Shown: positions 8,811 through 18,263, numbered from the stretch's first letter. The stretch: DNA of 64,000 nt from Streptomyces tardus (GCF_018101125.2 NZ_JAELVF020000004.1:248001-312000); one strand, 5' to 3'. Numbers and translations are program-made. The notes: generated by a model from the letters alone, not told the origin.

Positions 8811-10211
8811 TTGTCCGCAGAGCCACCGCGGCACGCACAGTCCCCGCGACACCCGCAGAAGTCCGCCGACCCCGGTGAGGCGGAACTGCTGTTCCGCTCC
8901 CGCCGGGTCGTCACCCCCGAGGGCATCCGCCCGGCGGTCGTCGCCGTGCGGGAGGGACGCATCGACGCCGTACTGCCGTACGACACCCCGCACCCGGACG
9001 GTCCGCAGCTGGTCGACTGCGGCGAGGACGCCCTGCTGCCCGGCCTCGTCGACACCCACGTCCATGTGAACGACCCGGGCAGGACCGAGTGGGAGGGGTT
9101 CTGGACGGCCACCAGGGCAGCAGCCGCGGGCGGCATCACCACGCTGCTCGACATGCCCCTCAACAGCCTGCCGCCGACCACCACTTCGGAACATCTGGAC
9201 GTCAAACGTGCGGTGGCGGAGGACAAGGCCCATGTGGACACCGGGTTCTGGGGCGGCGCGATCCCCGGCAACGTCGGGGAGCTGCGCGCCCTGCACGAGG
9301 CCGGGGTGTTCGGCTTCAAGTGCTTCCTCTCGCCGTCCGGCGTGGAGGAGTTCCCCGAGCTCGACGCCGCACAACTGCGCGCGGCGCTCACCGAGATCGC
9401 GGGCTTCGACGGCCTGCTGATCGTGCACGCCGAGGACCCGCACCACCTCGCCGAGGCGCCCGCGGCGAGCGGCGGCGCGTACGCCGGCTTCCTCGCCTCC
9501 CGCCCCCGCGCCGCGGAGAACGAGGCCATCGCCCGACTCGTCGACCTCGCCCGCGAATTGGACGCCCGCGTCCACGTGCTGCACCTCTCCTCCTCGGACG
9601 CGCTGCCGCTGCTGGCCGAGGCCCGCCGCGAGGGCGTGCGGATCACGGTCGAGACGTGCCCGCACTTCCTGACCCTCACCGCGGAGGAAGTCCCCGACGG
9701 GGCGACCGAGTTCAAGTGCTGCCCGCCCATCCGCGAGCAGGCCAACCAGGACGCCCTGTGGGCCGCGCTCGCCGACGGCACCGTCGACTGCGTCGTCTCC
9801 GACCACTCACCCTGCACGGCCGAGCTCAAGACCGCCGACTTCGGTCAGGCGTGGGGAGGGATCTCCTCCCTCCAGCTCGGCCTGCCCGTCGTCTGGACCG
9901 CGGCGCGCGACCGCGGCCACGACCTGGCGGACGTCGTCCGCTGGATGTCCACCGCCCCCGCGGCCCTCGCCGGGCTCACGGCCAAGGGAGCCATCGCCCC
10001 CGGCATGGATGCCGACTTCGCCGTACTCGCCCCGGAGGAGACGTTCACCGTCGACCCGGAGCAGCTCCACCACCGCAACCGCGTCACCGCCTACGCGGGC
10101 CGCACCCTGCACGGAGTCGTACGGTCCAGCTGGCTGCGCGGACAGCGGATCACCGACCACGGCCGCGCCATCGGGCGAAGCGGCCGACTCATCGAAAGGA
10201 ACTCCGCATGA
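8811..10211 (+). CDS. allB: Allantoinase
   Basis: Hydrolyses allantoin to allantoate. 466 residues, cyclic amidohydrolase fold. The binuclear metal site is visible: DTHVHVNDPGRTEWEGF early in the barrel, the carboxylated lysine in GFKCFLSPSG, then IVHAEDPHH, HVLHLSSSDA, and the catalytic aspartate in VVSDHSPC. I choose TTG 8811 because a strong GGAGGAGGG ribosome site sits about 6 bases ahead and homology starts soon after (AELLFRSRRVVTPEG). An in-frame ATG at 8646 would add 55 residues made mostly of repeat-encoded DVR units and has no good ribosome site. The stop overlaps the allantoicase start (ATGA), so the two are translationally coupled. Confidence 0.95.
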   Translation: MSAEPPRHAQSPRHPQKSADPGEAELLFRSRRVVTPEGIRPAVVAVREGRIDAVLPYDTPHPDGPQLVDCGEDALLPGLVDTHVHVNDPGRTEWEGFWTATRAAAAGGITTLLDMPLNSLPPTTTSEHLDVKRAVAEDKAHVDTGFWGGAIPGNVGELRALHEAGVFGFKCFLSPSGVEEFPELDAAQLRAALTEIAGFDGLLIVHAEDPHHLAEAPAASGGAYAGFLASRPRAAENEAIARLVDLARELDARVHVLHLSSSDALPLLAEARREGVRITVETCPHFLTLTAEEVPDGATEFKCCPPIREQANQDALWAALADGTVDCVVSDHSPCTAELKTADFGQAWGGISSLQLGLPVVWTAARDRGHDLADVVRWMSTAPAALAGLTAKGAIAPGMDADFAVLAPEETFTVDPEQLHHRNRVTAYAGRTLHGVVRSSWLRGQRITDHGRAIGRSGRLIERNSA

Positions 10212-11335
10212 CCGCGGCAAGCCCCGCACCCACCCGCTTCACCGGCGACGCCAACCCCTACGGAGGCGGCGACCCGTACGCCGACTACCGCAGCGAGGAG
10301 TTCGCCTTCGCCCACCACGTCGACCTTGCCGACCGCAGGCTCGGCGGCGGGGTGATCGCCGCCAACGACGAGTTCTTCGCCCAGCGGGAGAATCTGCTGC
10401 TGCCCGGCCGGGCCGTCTTCGACCCCAGCCTGTTCGGGCACAAGGGCAAGATCATGGACGGCTGGGAGACCCGCCGCCGGCGCGGCACCGGCGCCGAGAC
10501 CCCGCACCCCGTCGACGAGGACCACGACTGGGCGCTGGTGCGCCTGGGCACACCGGGTGTCATCCACGGCATCGTCGTCGACACGGCGCACTTCCGCGGC
10601 AACTACCCGCAGGCCGTCTCCGTCGAGGCCACCAGCGCCCCGCTCTCCGCCTCCCCGGAGGACCTGCTCGACGAGCGGGTCGAGTGGACAACTCTCGTAC
10701 CCCGTACGGCAGTCGGCGGCCACGCGGCGAACGGTTTCGCGGTCGACGCACCGCGGCGCTTCACCCACCTGCGGCTCAAGCAGCATCCTGACGGCGGCAT
10801 CGCCCGGCTGCGGGTCCACGGCGAGGTCGTCCCCGACCCGTCCTGGCTCGCCGCGCTCGGCGCCTTCGACACCGTGGCACTGGAGAACGGCGGCGCGGTC
10901 CTGGACGCCTCGGACCGCTTCTACTCCCCGGCCGACCACACCATCCAGCCCGGCCGGTCGCAGAAGATGGACGACGGCTGGGAGACCCGCCGCCGCCGCG
11001 ACAAGGGCAACGACTGGATCCACTACGCGCTCACCGGGCAGAGCGACATCCGCGCGGTGGAGATCGACACCGCCTACCTCAAGGGCAACTCCGCCGGCTG
11101 GGCGGCGCTCGTCGGCCGGGACGGCGAGGACGGCCAGTGGCACGAACTGCTGCCGCGCACCCGCCTCCAGCCGGACACCGTGCACCGCTTCGTCCTCTCG
11201 GACGTGCCCGCGGTGACGCAGATACGGATCGACATCTTTCCCGACGGCGGCATCTCCCGACTGCGGCTCTTCGGCTCGCTGACCGAGCAGGGCGCCGCGG
11301 CACTCGCCGCCCGCCACCGGGAACTCGGCGGCTGA
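10208..11335 (+). CDS. alc: Allantoicase
   Basis: Hydrolyses allantoate to ureidoglycolate and urea. 375 residues built of two tandem allantoicase domains; each carries the signature M-D-x-GWETRRRR (around residues 82 and 255) and a following G-I-A/S-R-L-R-L/V strand. The ATG overlaps the allB stop by four bases and is preceded by GAAAGGA within allB. Together with allB it forms an operon likely under AllR control. Ureidoglycolate would then yield glyoxylate and urea; no ureidoglycolate lyase or urease gene is in the window. Confidence 0.93.
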   Translation: MTAASPAPTRFTGDANPYGGGDPYADYRSEEFAFAHHVDLADRRLGGGVIAANDEFFAQRENLLLPGRAVFDPSLFGHKGKIMDGWETRRRRGTGAETPHPVDEDHDWALVRLGTPGVIHGIVVDTAHFRGNYPQAVSVEATSAPLSASPEDLLDERVEWTTLVPRTAVGGHAANGFAVDAPRRFTHLRLKQHPDGGIARLRVHGEVVPDPSWLAALGAFDTVALENGGAVLDASDRFYSPADHTIQPGRSQKMDDGWETRRRRDKGNDWIHYALTGQSDIRAVEIDTAYLKGNSAGWAALVGRDGEDGQWHELLPRTRLQPDTVHRFVLSDVPAVTQIRIDIFPDGGISRLRLFGSLTEQGAAALAARHRELGG

Positions 11336-11659
11336 CCGGCCCACCCGAACCGGCCGACGGCTCGTGCAGCCCGGCCGACCGGCTCGCCGGGCCGACCGAT
11401 CGGCCCACGTGACGTCCCTGCCGTCCGCGGCACGCGACCGGCACGCGACCGGCGCGCGCCGACGCGCCCCGCCGACGCGGGACCGCCCGCGCCGATGCGA
11501 CCGACGAGACCGGCCCGCGCCCGACGGCGTGGGCCGGTTTCGCGCGCCCGTGTCGCGTCCGCATCCGCGCCGACCGCCGCACGCCGCCCCTTCCGTGGCG
11601 GTGCGGCGGTCGTCGCAGAAAGCCGCGAACGGTACCAACCGCGCGCGCGGTGCGTGGGT

Positions 11660-11699
11660 TTGGTGAAGGGGAGGGCCCCGGCCGCGCCCGCCCCCTTCA
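11660..11699. terminator. Hairpin after allantoicase; gap before sugar transporter
   Basis: 10-bp arms (11660-11669, 11690-11699) around a GC-rich loop. The rest of the 467-bp gap 11336-11802 is extremely GC-rich with short repeated ACCGGC/GCGACCGGC words and shows no gene. Confidence 0.5.
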
Positions 11700-11802
11700 C
11701 CCAGGTGTCACCCTCCCGGCACAGTGGCGGATACTTGTCCGGCCGGCCCCGCGGTGGAGTCCGCAGGTGAGGCGACACGATCAGTACGAGGGGCAGGAGC
11801 CA

Positions 11803-12888
11803 GTGGCCAGCGTGAAGACGTTTCGCAGTCGTGGGCCGGTGCGTTCGAACGCATCCGGCCGGGCGTACGGAGAAGGAGCCGCGACCCGGACGGGGCGCGG
11901 CAGGGCCGCGGTACTCGCCGTGGGCGTGGTGCTCTCCCTCGCCCTGACCTCGTGCAGCAGCACCGGTGGCAAGCGCGCCGAGGAGGAGCGGGCCAAGGGT
12001 GCGGGCGGCAAGTCCGCGGTGGACACACCGCGCTGGAAGGTCGCCATGATCACCCACTCCGGCGACGGCGACACCTTCTGGGACATCGTGCAGAGCGGCG
12101 CCGAACAGGCGGCGGTCAAGGACAACATCGAGTTCCTCTACTCGCACGACAAGGAGGCCGGCAAGCAGGCCCAGCTCGTCCAGGCCGCCATCGACCAGGA
12201 AGTCGACGGCATCGTCGTCTCCCTCGCGAAGCCGGCCGCGATGAAGACCGTGGTCGCCAAGGCGGTGAAGTCCGGAATCCCGGTCCTCACCATCAACTCC
12301 GGTCAGGACAAGTCCAAGAGCTTCGGCGCGCTCGCGCACATCGGCCAGGACGAGGTCACCGCGGGGGAGGCGGTCGGCGAGGAGCTGAACGAGCGCGACC
12401 GCAAGAAGGCGGTCTGCGTTCTGCACGAGCAGGGCAACGTCGGGCACGAGGAGCGGTGCGACGGCGTCCGCGAGAAGTTCGACGGCAAGATCGAGAACCT
12501 CTACGTCGAGGGCACCAACATGCCCTCCGTCGAGTCCTCGCTGGAGTCCAAGCTCCAGTCCGACCCCGACATCGACTCCGTGGTCACCCTCGGCGCGCCC
12601 TTCGCCGGCACCGCGGCCAAGGCGGCGGACCAGGCCGGCAGCGACGCCCAGATCAGCACCTTCGACCTCAACGAGAAGGTCGTCAGCGGGCTCCAGGACG
12701 AGTCGATCACCTTCGCCGTCGACCAGCAGCCCTACCTCCAGGGGTACCAGGCCGTCGACCTGCTCTGGCTCTACCTCTACAACTCCACGATGCTCGGCGG
12801 CGGCCAGCCGGTGCTCACCGGCCCGCAGGTGCTGACCGGCGAAGACGCCGACGCGCTGGAGGAGTACACCGGCAGGGGCACCCGATGA
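11803..12888 (+). CDS. Sugar ABC transporter substrate-binding lipoprotein (RbsB type)
   Basis: About 361 residues. A basic N-region and hydrophobic stretch (AVLAVGVVLSLALTSC) end in a lipobox with the acylated cysteine. The mature part is a periplasmic-binding-protein type 1 fold with VAMITHSGDGDTFWDIVQSG, EVDGIVVSLAKP and GIPVLTINSGQD, typical of RbsB/XylF-like ribose, xylose or autoinducer-2 binding proteins. The start is uncertain: GTG 11803 has AGGAG too close, GTG 11812 is also possible, and GTG 11767 has a better-spaced GGAG but a very long N-region. The stop overlaps the permease ATG, so this is the first gene of a tightly coupled operon. Which sugar is bound cannot be read from the sequence. 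Confidence 0.88.
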   Translation: MASVKTFRSRGPVRSNASGRAYGEGAATRTGRGRAAVLAVGVVLSLALTSCSSTGGKRAEEERAKGAGGKSAVDTPRWKVAMITHSGDGDTFWDIVQSGAEQAAVKDNIEFLYSHDKEAGKQAQLVQAAIDQEVDGIVVSLAKPAAMKTVVAKAVKSGIPVLTINSGQDKSKSFGALAHIGQDEVTAGEAVGEELNERDRKKAVCVLHEQGNVGHEERCDGVREKFDGKIENLYVEGTNMPSVESSLESKLQSDPDIDSVVTLGAPFAGTAAKAADQAGSDAQISTFDLNEKVVSGLQDESITFAVDQQPYLQGYQAVDLLWLYLYNSTMLGGGQPVLTGPQVLTGEDADALEEYTGRGTR

Positions 12889-13979
12889 GCCACAGCCCAG
12901 CCGCCCCCGAGAGCTCAGCCGCCACCGGTTCCGCCGCCACCGCCGAGGAGGACCCGGCGGCCGGCGCCGAGCCGCCGCACGTACGCTCCCTGCCCCGGCG
13001 CCTGCTCAGCCGCCCCGAGCTGGGATCCCTGGTCGGCGCGGTCGCGGTCTTCGTCTTCTTCGCCGTGGCCGCGGACACCTTCCTCAAGGCGAGCAGCCTC
13101 TCGACGGTGCTCTACGCCTCCTCCACGATCGGCATCGTGGCGGTCGCCGTGGCGCTGCTGATGATCGGGGGCGAGTTCGACCTCTCGGCCGGTGTGCTGG
13201 TCACCACCTCGGCGCTGGTCTCGTCGATGTTCAGCTACCAGATGACCGCCAACGTGTGGGTCGGCATCGGCATGTCGCTGCTGGTCACGCTGGCCGTCGG
13301 CGTCTTCAACGGCTGGATGCTCACCCGTACCGGGCTGCCGAGCTTCATCATCACCCTCGGCACCTTCCTGATGCTGACCGGACTCAACCTCGGCCTCACC
13401 AAGCTGATCTCGGGCACCGTCTCCACCAAGTCCATCGGCGACATGGAGGGCTTCCCGGAGGCCGAGAAGGTGTTCGCCTCCTCCTTCCAGATCGGCGGCT
13501 TCAATCTGCGGGTCACCGTGCTGTGGTGGCTCGGACTGGTCGCCGTCGCCACCTGGGTCCTGCTGCGCACCCGCGCCGGAAACTGGATCTTCGCGGCCGG
13601 CGGCAACTCCGAGGCGGCCAGGGCGGTGGGCGTTCCGGTCAGGGCGACCAAGATCGGCCTGTACGCCGGTGTCGCCTTCTGCGCCTGGGTGCTCGGCCAG
13701 CACCTGCTCTTCAGCTACGACGTCGTCCAGTCCGGCGAAGGCGTGGGCAACGAGCTGATCTACATCGCCGCTGCCGTCATCGGCGGCTGCCTGCTCACCG
13801 GCGGCTACGGGTCCGCCGCCGGTGCCGCGATCGGCGCGCTGATCTTCGGTATCGCCAGCAAGGGCATCGTGTACGCCCAGTGGGACCCGGACTGGTTCAA
13901 GTTCTTCCTGGGCGCCATGCTGCTGCTCGCGGCGCTGCTCAACGCCTGGATTCGCAAGCGCGCGGAGGCCACCCGATGA
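12885..13979 (+). CDS. Sugar ABC transporter permease (RbsC type)
   Basis: 364 residues. After a 45-residue Ala/Ser-rich cytoplasmic tail come about ten hydrophobic segments. Family hallmarks are GGEFDLSAG (the GGIDLS-like motif after the second helix), GLPSFIITLGTF, the EAARAVGVPV coupling-helix region that contacts the ATPase, and the C-terminal GGYGSAAGAAIGAL. A single permease gene implies a homodimer. It overlaps both neighbours by four bases. Confidence 0.9.
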   Translation: MSHSPAAPESSAATGSAATAEEDPAAGAEPPHVRSLPRRLLSRPELGSLVGAVAVFVFFAVAADTFLKASSLSTVLYASSTIGIVAVAVALLMIGGEFDLSAGVLVTTSALVSSMFSYQMTANVWVGIGMSLLVTLAVGVFNGWMLTRTGLPSFIITLGTFLMLTGLNLGLTKLISGTVSTKSIGDMEGFPEAEKVFASSFQIGGFNLRVTVLWWLGLVAVATWVLLRTRAGNWIFAAGGNSEAARAVGVPVRATKIGLYAGVAFCAWVLGQHLLFSYDVVQSGEGVGNELIYIAAAVIGGCLLTGGYGSAAGAAIGALIFGIASKGIVYAQWDPDWFKFFLGAMLLLAALLNAWIRKRAEATR

Positions 13980-14947
13980 CCGACGAACAGCCCGAGAGCG
14001 CCCGTCCCGAACAGGGCGCCCACCCGGCCGAGGACGCCGGGACCGCCACCGGAGCCGACACCGGGACCGCCACCGGAGCCGACACCGGGGCCGACACAGG
14101 GACTGCGACCGAAACCGACGCCGCCGCCGAGCAGTCGGCCGCCGACGCCCCGCTGCTCCGGCTGGAGCAGGTCACCAAGTCCTACGGCAACGTCGCCGCG
14201 CTCAGCGAGGTGTCGCTGGACGTGCACGCCGGCTCCGTCAGCTGCGTGCTGGGCGACAACGGCGCCGGCAAGTCCACCCTCATCAAGATCATCGCCGGAC
14301 TCCACCCCCACGACTCCGGCACCTACACCATCGACGGCGAACCGGCCCGCCTCGGCTCCCCGCGCGAAGCCCTCGACCGCGGCATCGCCACCGTCTACCA
14401 GGACCTCGCCGTCGTCCCGCTGATGCCGGTCTGGCGGAACTTCTTCCTCGGCTCCGAACCCCGCGTCGGCCGCGGCCCGCTGCGCCGCCTGGACGTGGCC
14501 GAGATGCGCCGCACCACCCGCCGCGCACTGCTGCGCATGGGCATCGACCTGCGGGACGTGGACCAGCCGATCGGCACGCTCTCCGGCGGCGAGCGCCAGT
14601 GCGTGGCCATCGCCCGCGCCGTGCACTTCGGCGCCCGCGTCCTGGTGCTGGACGAGCCGACCGCGGCGCTCGGCGTCAAACAGTCCGGGGTCGTGCTCAA
14701 GTACGTCGCCGCCGCCCGGGACGAGGGCATCGGCGTCGTGCTGATCACCCACAACCCGCACCACGCCTACCTGGTCGGCGACCGTTTCGTACTGCTCAAG
14801 CGCGGCGAGATGGCCGGTTCACACGCCAAGGAGTCGATCACCCTCGACCGGCTCACCCGGGAGATGGCCGGCGGCAGCGAGCTGGACGAGCTCAGTCACG
14901 AGCTGGAACGGTCTCCGGCTCCGCCGCCCCCGGGCAGCGCCGCGTAA
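13976..14947 (+). CDS. Sugar ABC transporter ATPase, single nucleotide-binding domain
   Basis: 323 residues. The first 60 form a low-complexity tail with repeated TGADTGTATGADTG. One ABC domain follows: Walker A GDNGAGKST, Q-loop in ATVYQDLAV, signature LSGGERQ, Walker B VLVLDEPTAAL and the switch histidine in LITHN. RbsA-type ATPases usually carry two fused domains of about 500 residues; this one has a single domain like FrcA, so two copies must pair. The function is importing the sugar bound by the lipoprotein at 11803-12888. It lies 15 bp ahead of the ROK kinase. Confidence 0.9.
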   Translation: MTDEQPESARPEQGAHPAEDAGTATGADTGTATGADTGADTGTATETDAAAEQSAADAPLLRLEQVTKSYGNVAALSEVSLDVHAGSVSCVLGDNGAGKSTLIKIIAGLHPHDSGTYTIDGEPARLGSPREALDRGIATVYQDLAVVPLMPVWRNFFLGSEPRVGRGPLRRLDVAEMRRTTRRALLRMGIDLRDVDQPIGTLSGGERQCVAIARAVHFGARVLVLDEPTAALGVKQSGVVLKYVAAARDEGIGVVLITHNPHHAYLVGDRFVLLKRGEMAGSHAKESITLDRLTREMAGGSELDELSHELERSPAPPPPGSAA

Positions 14948-14962
14948 GGCACAATCGAGTCG

Positions 14963-16120
14963 ATGAGTACGCACCGTGATCGCAGCTCCGAGCCGGCTGC
15001 CCGCGCCACCGTGCTGCGCACCGTCTCCACCAGGGAGCGGCGCTCACATCTGTCCGCGCCCCGTGTCCCGACCGTCGGTATCGACATCGGCGGGACCAAG
15101 GTGATGGCGGGCGTCGTGGACGCGGACGGCACCATCCTGGAGAAGCTCCGGGCCGAGACGCCGGACAAGTCCAAGAGCCCCAAGGTCGTCGAGGACACCA
15201 TCACCGAGCTGGTGCTCGACCTCTCCGACCGGCACGACGTGCACGCGGTCGGCATCGGGGCCGCGGGCTGGGTGGACGCCGAGCGCTCCCGCATCCTGTT
15301 CGCACCGCACCTGTCCTGGCGCGACGAGCCGCTGCGCGAGTCGCTCCAGGCCAGACTCGCCGTTCCCGTCCTGATCGACAACGACGCCAACGCCGCCGCC
15401 TGGGGCGAGTGGCGCTTCGGCGCCGGCAAGGACGAGGACCACCTCGTGATGATCACGCTGGGCACCGGCATCGGCGGCGCGATCCTGGAGGACGGCAAGG
15501 TCAAGCGCGGCAAGTACGGGGTCGCCGGCGAGTTCGGGCACATGCAGGTGGTGCCCGGCGGCCACCGCTGCCCCTGCGGCAACCGCGGCTGCTGGGAGCA
15601 GTACAGCTCCGGCAACGCCCTGGTCCGCGAGGCCCGCGAGCTGGCCGCCGCGGACTCCCCGGTCGCGTACAACATCATCGACCGCGTCGGCGGCACCGTC
15701 TCCGACATCACCGGCCCGCTCATCACCGAGCTGGCCCGCGAGGGCGACGCGATGTGCGTCGAGCTCCTCCAGGACATCGGACAGTGGCTCGGCATCGGCA
15801 TCGCCAATCTCGCCGCCGCCCTCGACCCGTCCTGCTTCGTCATCGGCGGTGGCGTCAGCGCCGCCGACGACCTGCTGATCGGCCCCGCCACCGAGGCGTA
15901 CCGCCGCCACCTCACCGGCCGCGGCTACCGCCCCGAGGCCCGCGTCGTACGCGCCCAACTCGGTCCGGAGGCAGGCATGGTGGGCGCCGCCGACCTCGCC
16001 CGGCTCGTAGCCCGCCGCTTCCGCCGCGCCAACCGCCGCCGGCTGGAGCGCTACGAGCGGTACGAGCGCGCCGCCGCCCAGCTCGGCCTGGCGCCCCGCA
16101 CCCGGATGGTGAGCAGGTGA
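14963..16120 (+). CDS. ROK-family sugar kinase (glucokinase-like)
   Basis: 385 residues. The phosphate-binding loop GIDIGGTKVMAGVV starts at about residue 35. The catalytic region DNDANAAAWGE and LGTGIGGAILEDG follow, then the ROK zinc site with H...CPCGNRGCWE. There is no helix-turn-helix in the 33-residue N-terminal extension, so this is a kinase, not a NagC/XylR-type repressor. The product of the upstream transporter is the likely substrate, giving an uptake-and-phosphorylation operon. An odd C-terminal tail rich in Arg/Tyr (ANRRRLERYERYERAAA) extends past the usual fold. Its stop overlaps the next start. Confidence 0.88.
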   Translation: MSTHRDRSSEPAARATVLRTVSTRERRSHLSAPRVPTVGIDIGGTKVMAGVVDADGTILEKLRAETPDKSKSPKVVEDTITELVLDLSDRHDVHAVGIGAAGWVDAERSRILFAPHLSWRDEPLRESLQARLAVPVLIDNDANAAAWGEWRFGAGKDEDHLVMITLGTGIGGAILEDGKVKRGKYGVAGEFGHMQVVPGGHRCPCGNRGCWEQYSSGNALVREARELAAADSPVAYNIIDRVGGTVSDITGPLITELAREGDAMCVELLQDIGQWLGIGIANLAAALDPSCFVIGGGVSAADDLLIGPATEAYRRHLTGRGYRPEARVVRAQLGPEAGMVGAADLARLVARRFRRANRRRLERYERYERAAAQLGLAPRTRMVSR

Positions 16121-16707
16121 CGACCGGCACCACCGACGAGGTCGAGCCGCCGCCCACCGGCAAGCAGCCCGACCCCGAGGCCTCGGGGCGGCCCCGGCTC
16201 ACCTTCCGCCGGGCCGTCACCGCCGTGATCGCGGTCCTGCTGGTCGCCGTGCCGGCGGGCTATCTCGTCCTTTCGGGGTTCCAGAGCCGGGACAGCGGCA
16301 AGGACAAGGAACAGGTCGCCTCGGCGACCAGCCTGGTGTGGGAGTGGCCGAGCAAGGTCACCCGCCGCATCTACGAGGTGCCGATCCCCAGCCGCTCCAC
16401 CTACGTCGCGTACTTCGAGACCAACAGCTGGCAGAAGAGCTCCCTGTACACGCAGTTCCGCACCTCGCCCCAGAAGCTGAACGCCTTCCTCGCCGCCCAC
16501 GGCTCCGGCCGCGGGGAGCTGACCGAGGGGTCGGCGGTCAGCCACGGGCAGGCGGACGTGGTGGGTTGGGACCTGCGTCAGTCCGGTACGGAGTTCCTCG
16601 GCACCACCGTCCGCAACCCCGGCAACCGGCCCGATCTCAGGATCACCGTCGACCTCTCCCGGCCCGAGCGCCCACAGGTGTACGTCGTCTCCACCGCCGA
16701 GTTCTGA
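16117..16707 (+). CDS. Membrane-anchored protein at the end of the sugar operon
   Basis: 196 residues from GTG 16117, overlapping the kinase stop by four bases. It has a 30-residue hydrophilic start, one membrane helix (AVTAVIAVLLVAVPAGYLVL, about 31-50), then an extracytoplasmic domain of about 140 residues with no motif I recognise (IYEVPIPSRSTYVAYFETNSW... LRITVDLSRPERPQVYVVS). Translational coupling to the kinase suggests a related role, but none can be assigned. Confidence 0.7.
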   Translation: MTTGTTDEVEPPPTGKQPDPEASGRPRLTFRRAVTAVIAVLLVAVPAGYLVLSGFQSRDSGKDKEQVASATSLVWEWPSKVTRRIYEVPIPSRSTYVAYFETNSWQKSSLYTQFRTSPQKLNAFLAAHGSGRGELTEGSAVSHGQADVVGWDLRQSGTEFLGTTVRNPGNRPDLRITVDLSRPERPQVYVVSTAEF

Positions 16708-16852
16708 TCCGCGGCATCCGCCCGAAGCCGCCTCTCACGTCGTGCTTCGCCGTCCGTCGGCACCCGTTCCGCCGGAGCGTACCGGCGCCGGAGGCGTTCT
16801 CCGGGGCCGCCCGGGTTCTGTACCGGCGGTAGCACTGGGTAGCGTGTCCCAC

Positions 16853-18259
16853 GTGAGTGAGAGCAGCGAGAGCGCGAACCCGTCGGCGGCAAGGGCGGTG
16901 AGCCGCCCGGTGCCCCAGCAGCGGACCGAGCAGCCGGCGACGGCGACGGCCAGAGCACTGCAGTACCGCATCGACGGCCCGGCAGGAGCGCCGCTGCTGG
17001 TCCTCGGGCCCGCGCTCGGTGCGACCTGGCACATGTGGGACCGCCAAATACCGGAGCTGACGCGGGAGTGGCGCGTACTGCGCTTCGACCTCCCCGGCCA
17101 CGGGGGAGCCCCCGCACACCCCGCCGCCTCCGTCGCGGACCTCGCCGAACGCCTGCTGGTCACCCTGGACAACGCGGGGGAGGGCCGCTTCGGGTACGCG
17201 GGCTGCGGCATCGGCGGAGCCATCGGCGCGCAGCTCGCCCTCACCCAGCCGCAACGGCTGACCACCCTCGCGCTCATCTCCTCCTCACCGCGCCAGGGCA
17301 CCGCCGACGAATGGCGCCAGCGCGGCGTCGTCATCCGCACCAACGGGCTCGACCCCGTCGCCCGGACCACCCCCGACCGCTGGTTCACCGGCGACTTCAT
17401 CGGCGCGCAGAACGCCATCGCCGAGTGGTCCGTGCAGATGGTGCGCACCACCGACCCCGGCTGCTACATCGCCGCCTGCGAGGCCAACGCCGCCTTCGAC
17501 GTACGCGATGTGCTGCCGCGCATCGGCATCCCGACGCTCGTGGTGTGCGGCGCCGAGGACCAGCTCGCACCGCCCGCCGACGCCCGCGCGCTGGTCGCCG
17601 GCATCCCCGACGCCCGACTGGCGATGATCCCCGGCGCCGCGCACCTCACCCCGGTCGAACGCCCGGGCGAGGTCACCGAGTTGCTCATCCAGCACTTCGA
17701 GACCGCCTGGCAGGACCAGCCGGACGGCGGCCAGCAGACCGGCTCCCAGAGCGTGCTGCCGACGAGGCCCAACCATGTGCCCGCGCCGGCTGCCGTCGCG
17801 CCGATCGCCGAACCCGTCTCCTCACCGCTCGGATGGGCCGTCGGCGAGCTCACCGCGGGCACCGGGACCGCGGGCCGCGCCGACGCGGTGGAGGCCGGCA
17901 CCAGACTGCGCCGCGAGGTGCTCGGCGACGGCCACGTGGACCGCATCGCCGCCGAGACCGACGACTTCACCGCCGACTTCCAGAGCTTCCTGACCCGCGT
18001 CGAGTGGGGCGAGGCCTGGTCGCGGACCGGCATCGACCGCCGTACCCGCTCGGTCGCCACGCTCGGCATCCTCACCGCGACCGGGCAGCTGGACGCCCTC
18101 GCCGACCAGGTGCGCGGCGCACTGCGCAACGGCCTCACCCCCGCCGAGATCCGCGAAGTGCTGCTGCACACCGCGGTCTACTGCGGGCTGCCGGCCGCCG
18201 ACGCCGCCTTCCGCGTCGCCCAGCGCGTCGTGCGGGAGGAGACGACCCCGGAGGAGTAG
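16853..18259 (+). CDS. pcaL: PcaD-PcaC fusion: enol-lactonase-like plus carboxymuconolactone decarboxylase
   Basis: 468 residues. The N-terminal half (about 35-285) is an alpha/beta-hydrolase like 3-oxoadipate enol-lactonase; it keeps the acid (GAEDQ) and histidine (GAAHL), but the nucleophile elbow reads AGCGIGG, so the expected serine is glycine. The C-terminal part (about 335-465) is a 4-carboxymuconolactone decarboxylase domain with WGEAWSRTGIDRRTRS and REVLLHTAVYCGLPAA. In the beta-ketoadipate pathway the fused PcaL converts carboxymuconolactone to 3-oxoadipate. No other pca genes are near, so the pathway role is uncertain here. GTG 16853 is chosen; GTG 16844 is in frame. A possible TAGCGT -10 box at about 16840 would make the transcript nearly leaderless. 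Confidence 0.8.
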   Translation: MSESSESANPSAARAVSRPVPQQRTEQPATATARALQYRIDGPAGAPLLVLGPALGATWHMWDRQIPELTREWRVLRFDLPGHGGAPAHPAASVADLAERLLVTLDNAGEGRFGYAGCGIGGAIGAQLALTQPQRLTTLALISSSPRQGTADEWRQRGVVIRTNGLDPVARTTPDRWFTGDFIGAQNAIAEWSVQMVRTTDPGCYIAACEANAAFDVRDVLPRIGIPTLVVCGAEDQLAPPADARALVAGIPDARLAMIPGAAHLTPVERPGEVTELLIQHFETAWQDQPDGGQQTGSQSVLPTRPNHVPAPAAVAPIAEPVSSPLGWAVGELTAGTGTAGRADAVEAGTRLRREVLGDGHVDRIAAETDDFTADFQSFLTRVEWGEAWSRTGIDRRTRSVATLGILTATGQLDALADQVRGALRNGLTPAEIREVLLHTAVYCGLPAADAAFRVAQRVVREETTPEE

Positions 18260-18263
18260 CACA

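Noticed and set aside
14963..16120. ROK protein considered as a transcriptional repressor
   Set aside because: There is no helix-turn-helix in the 33 residues before the phosphate-binding loop, and the kinase motifs are complete.
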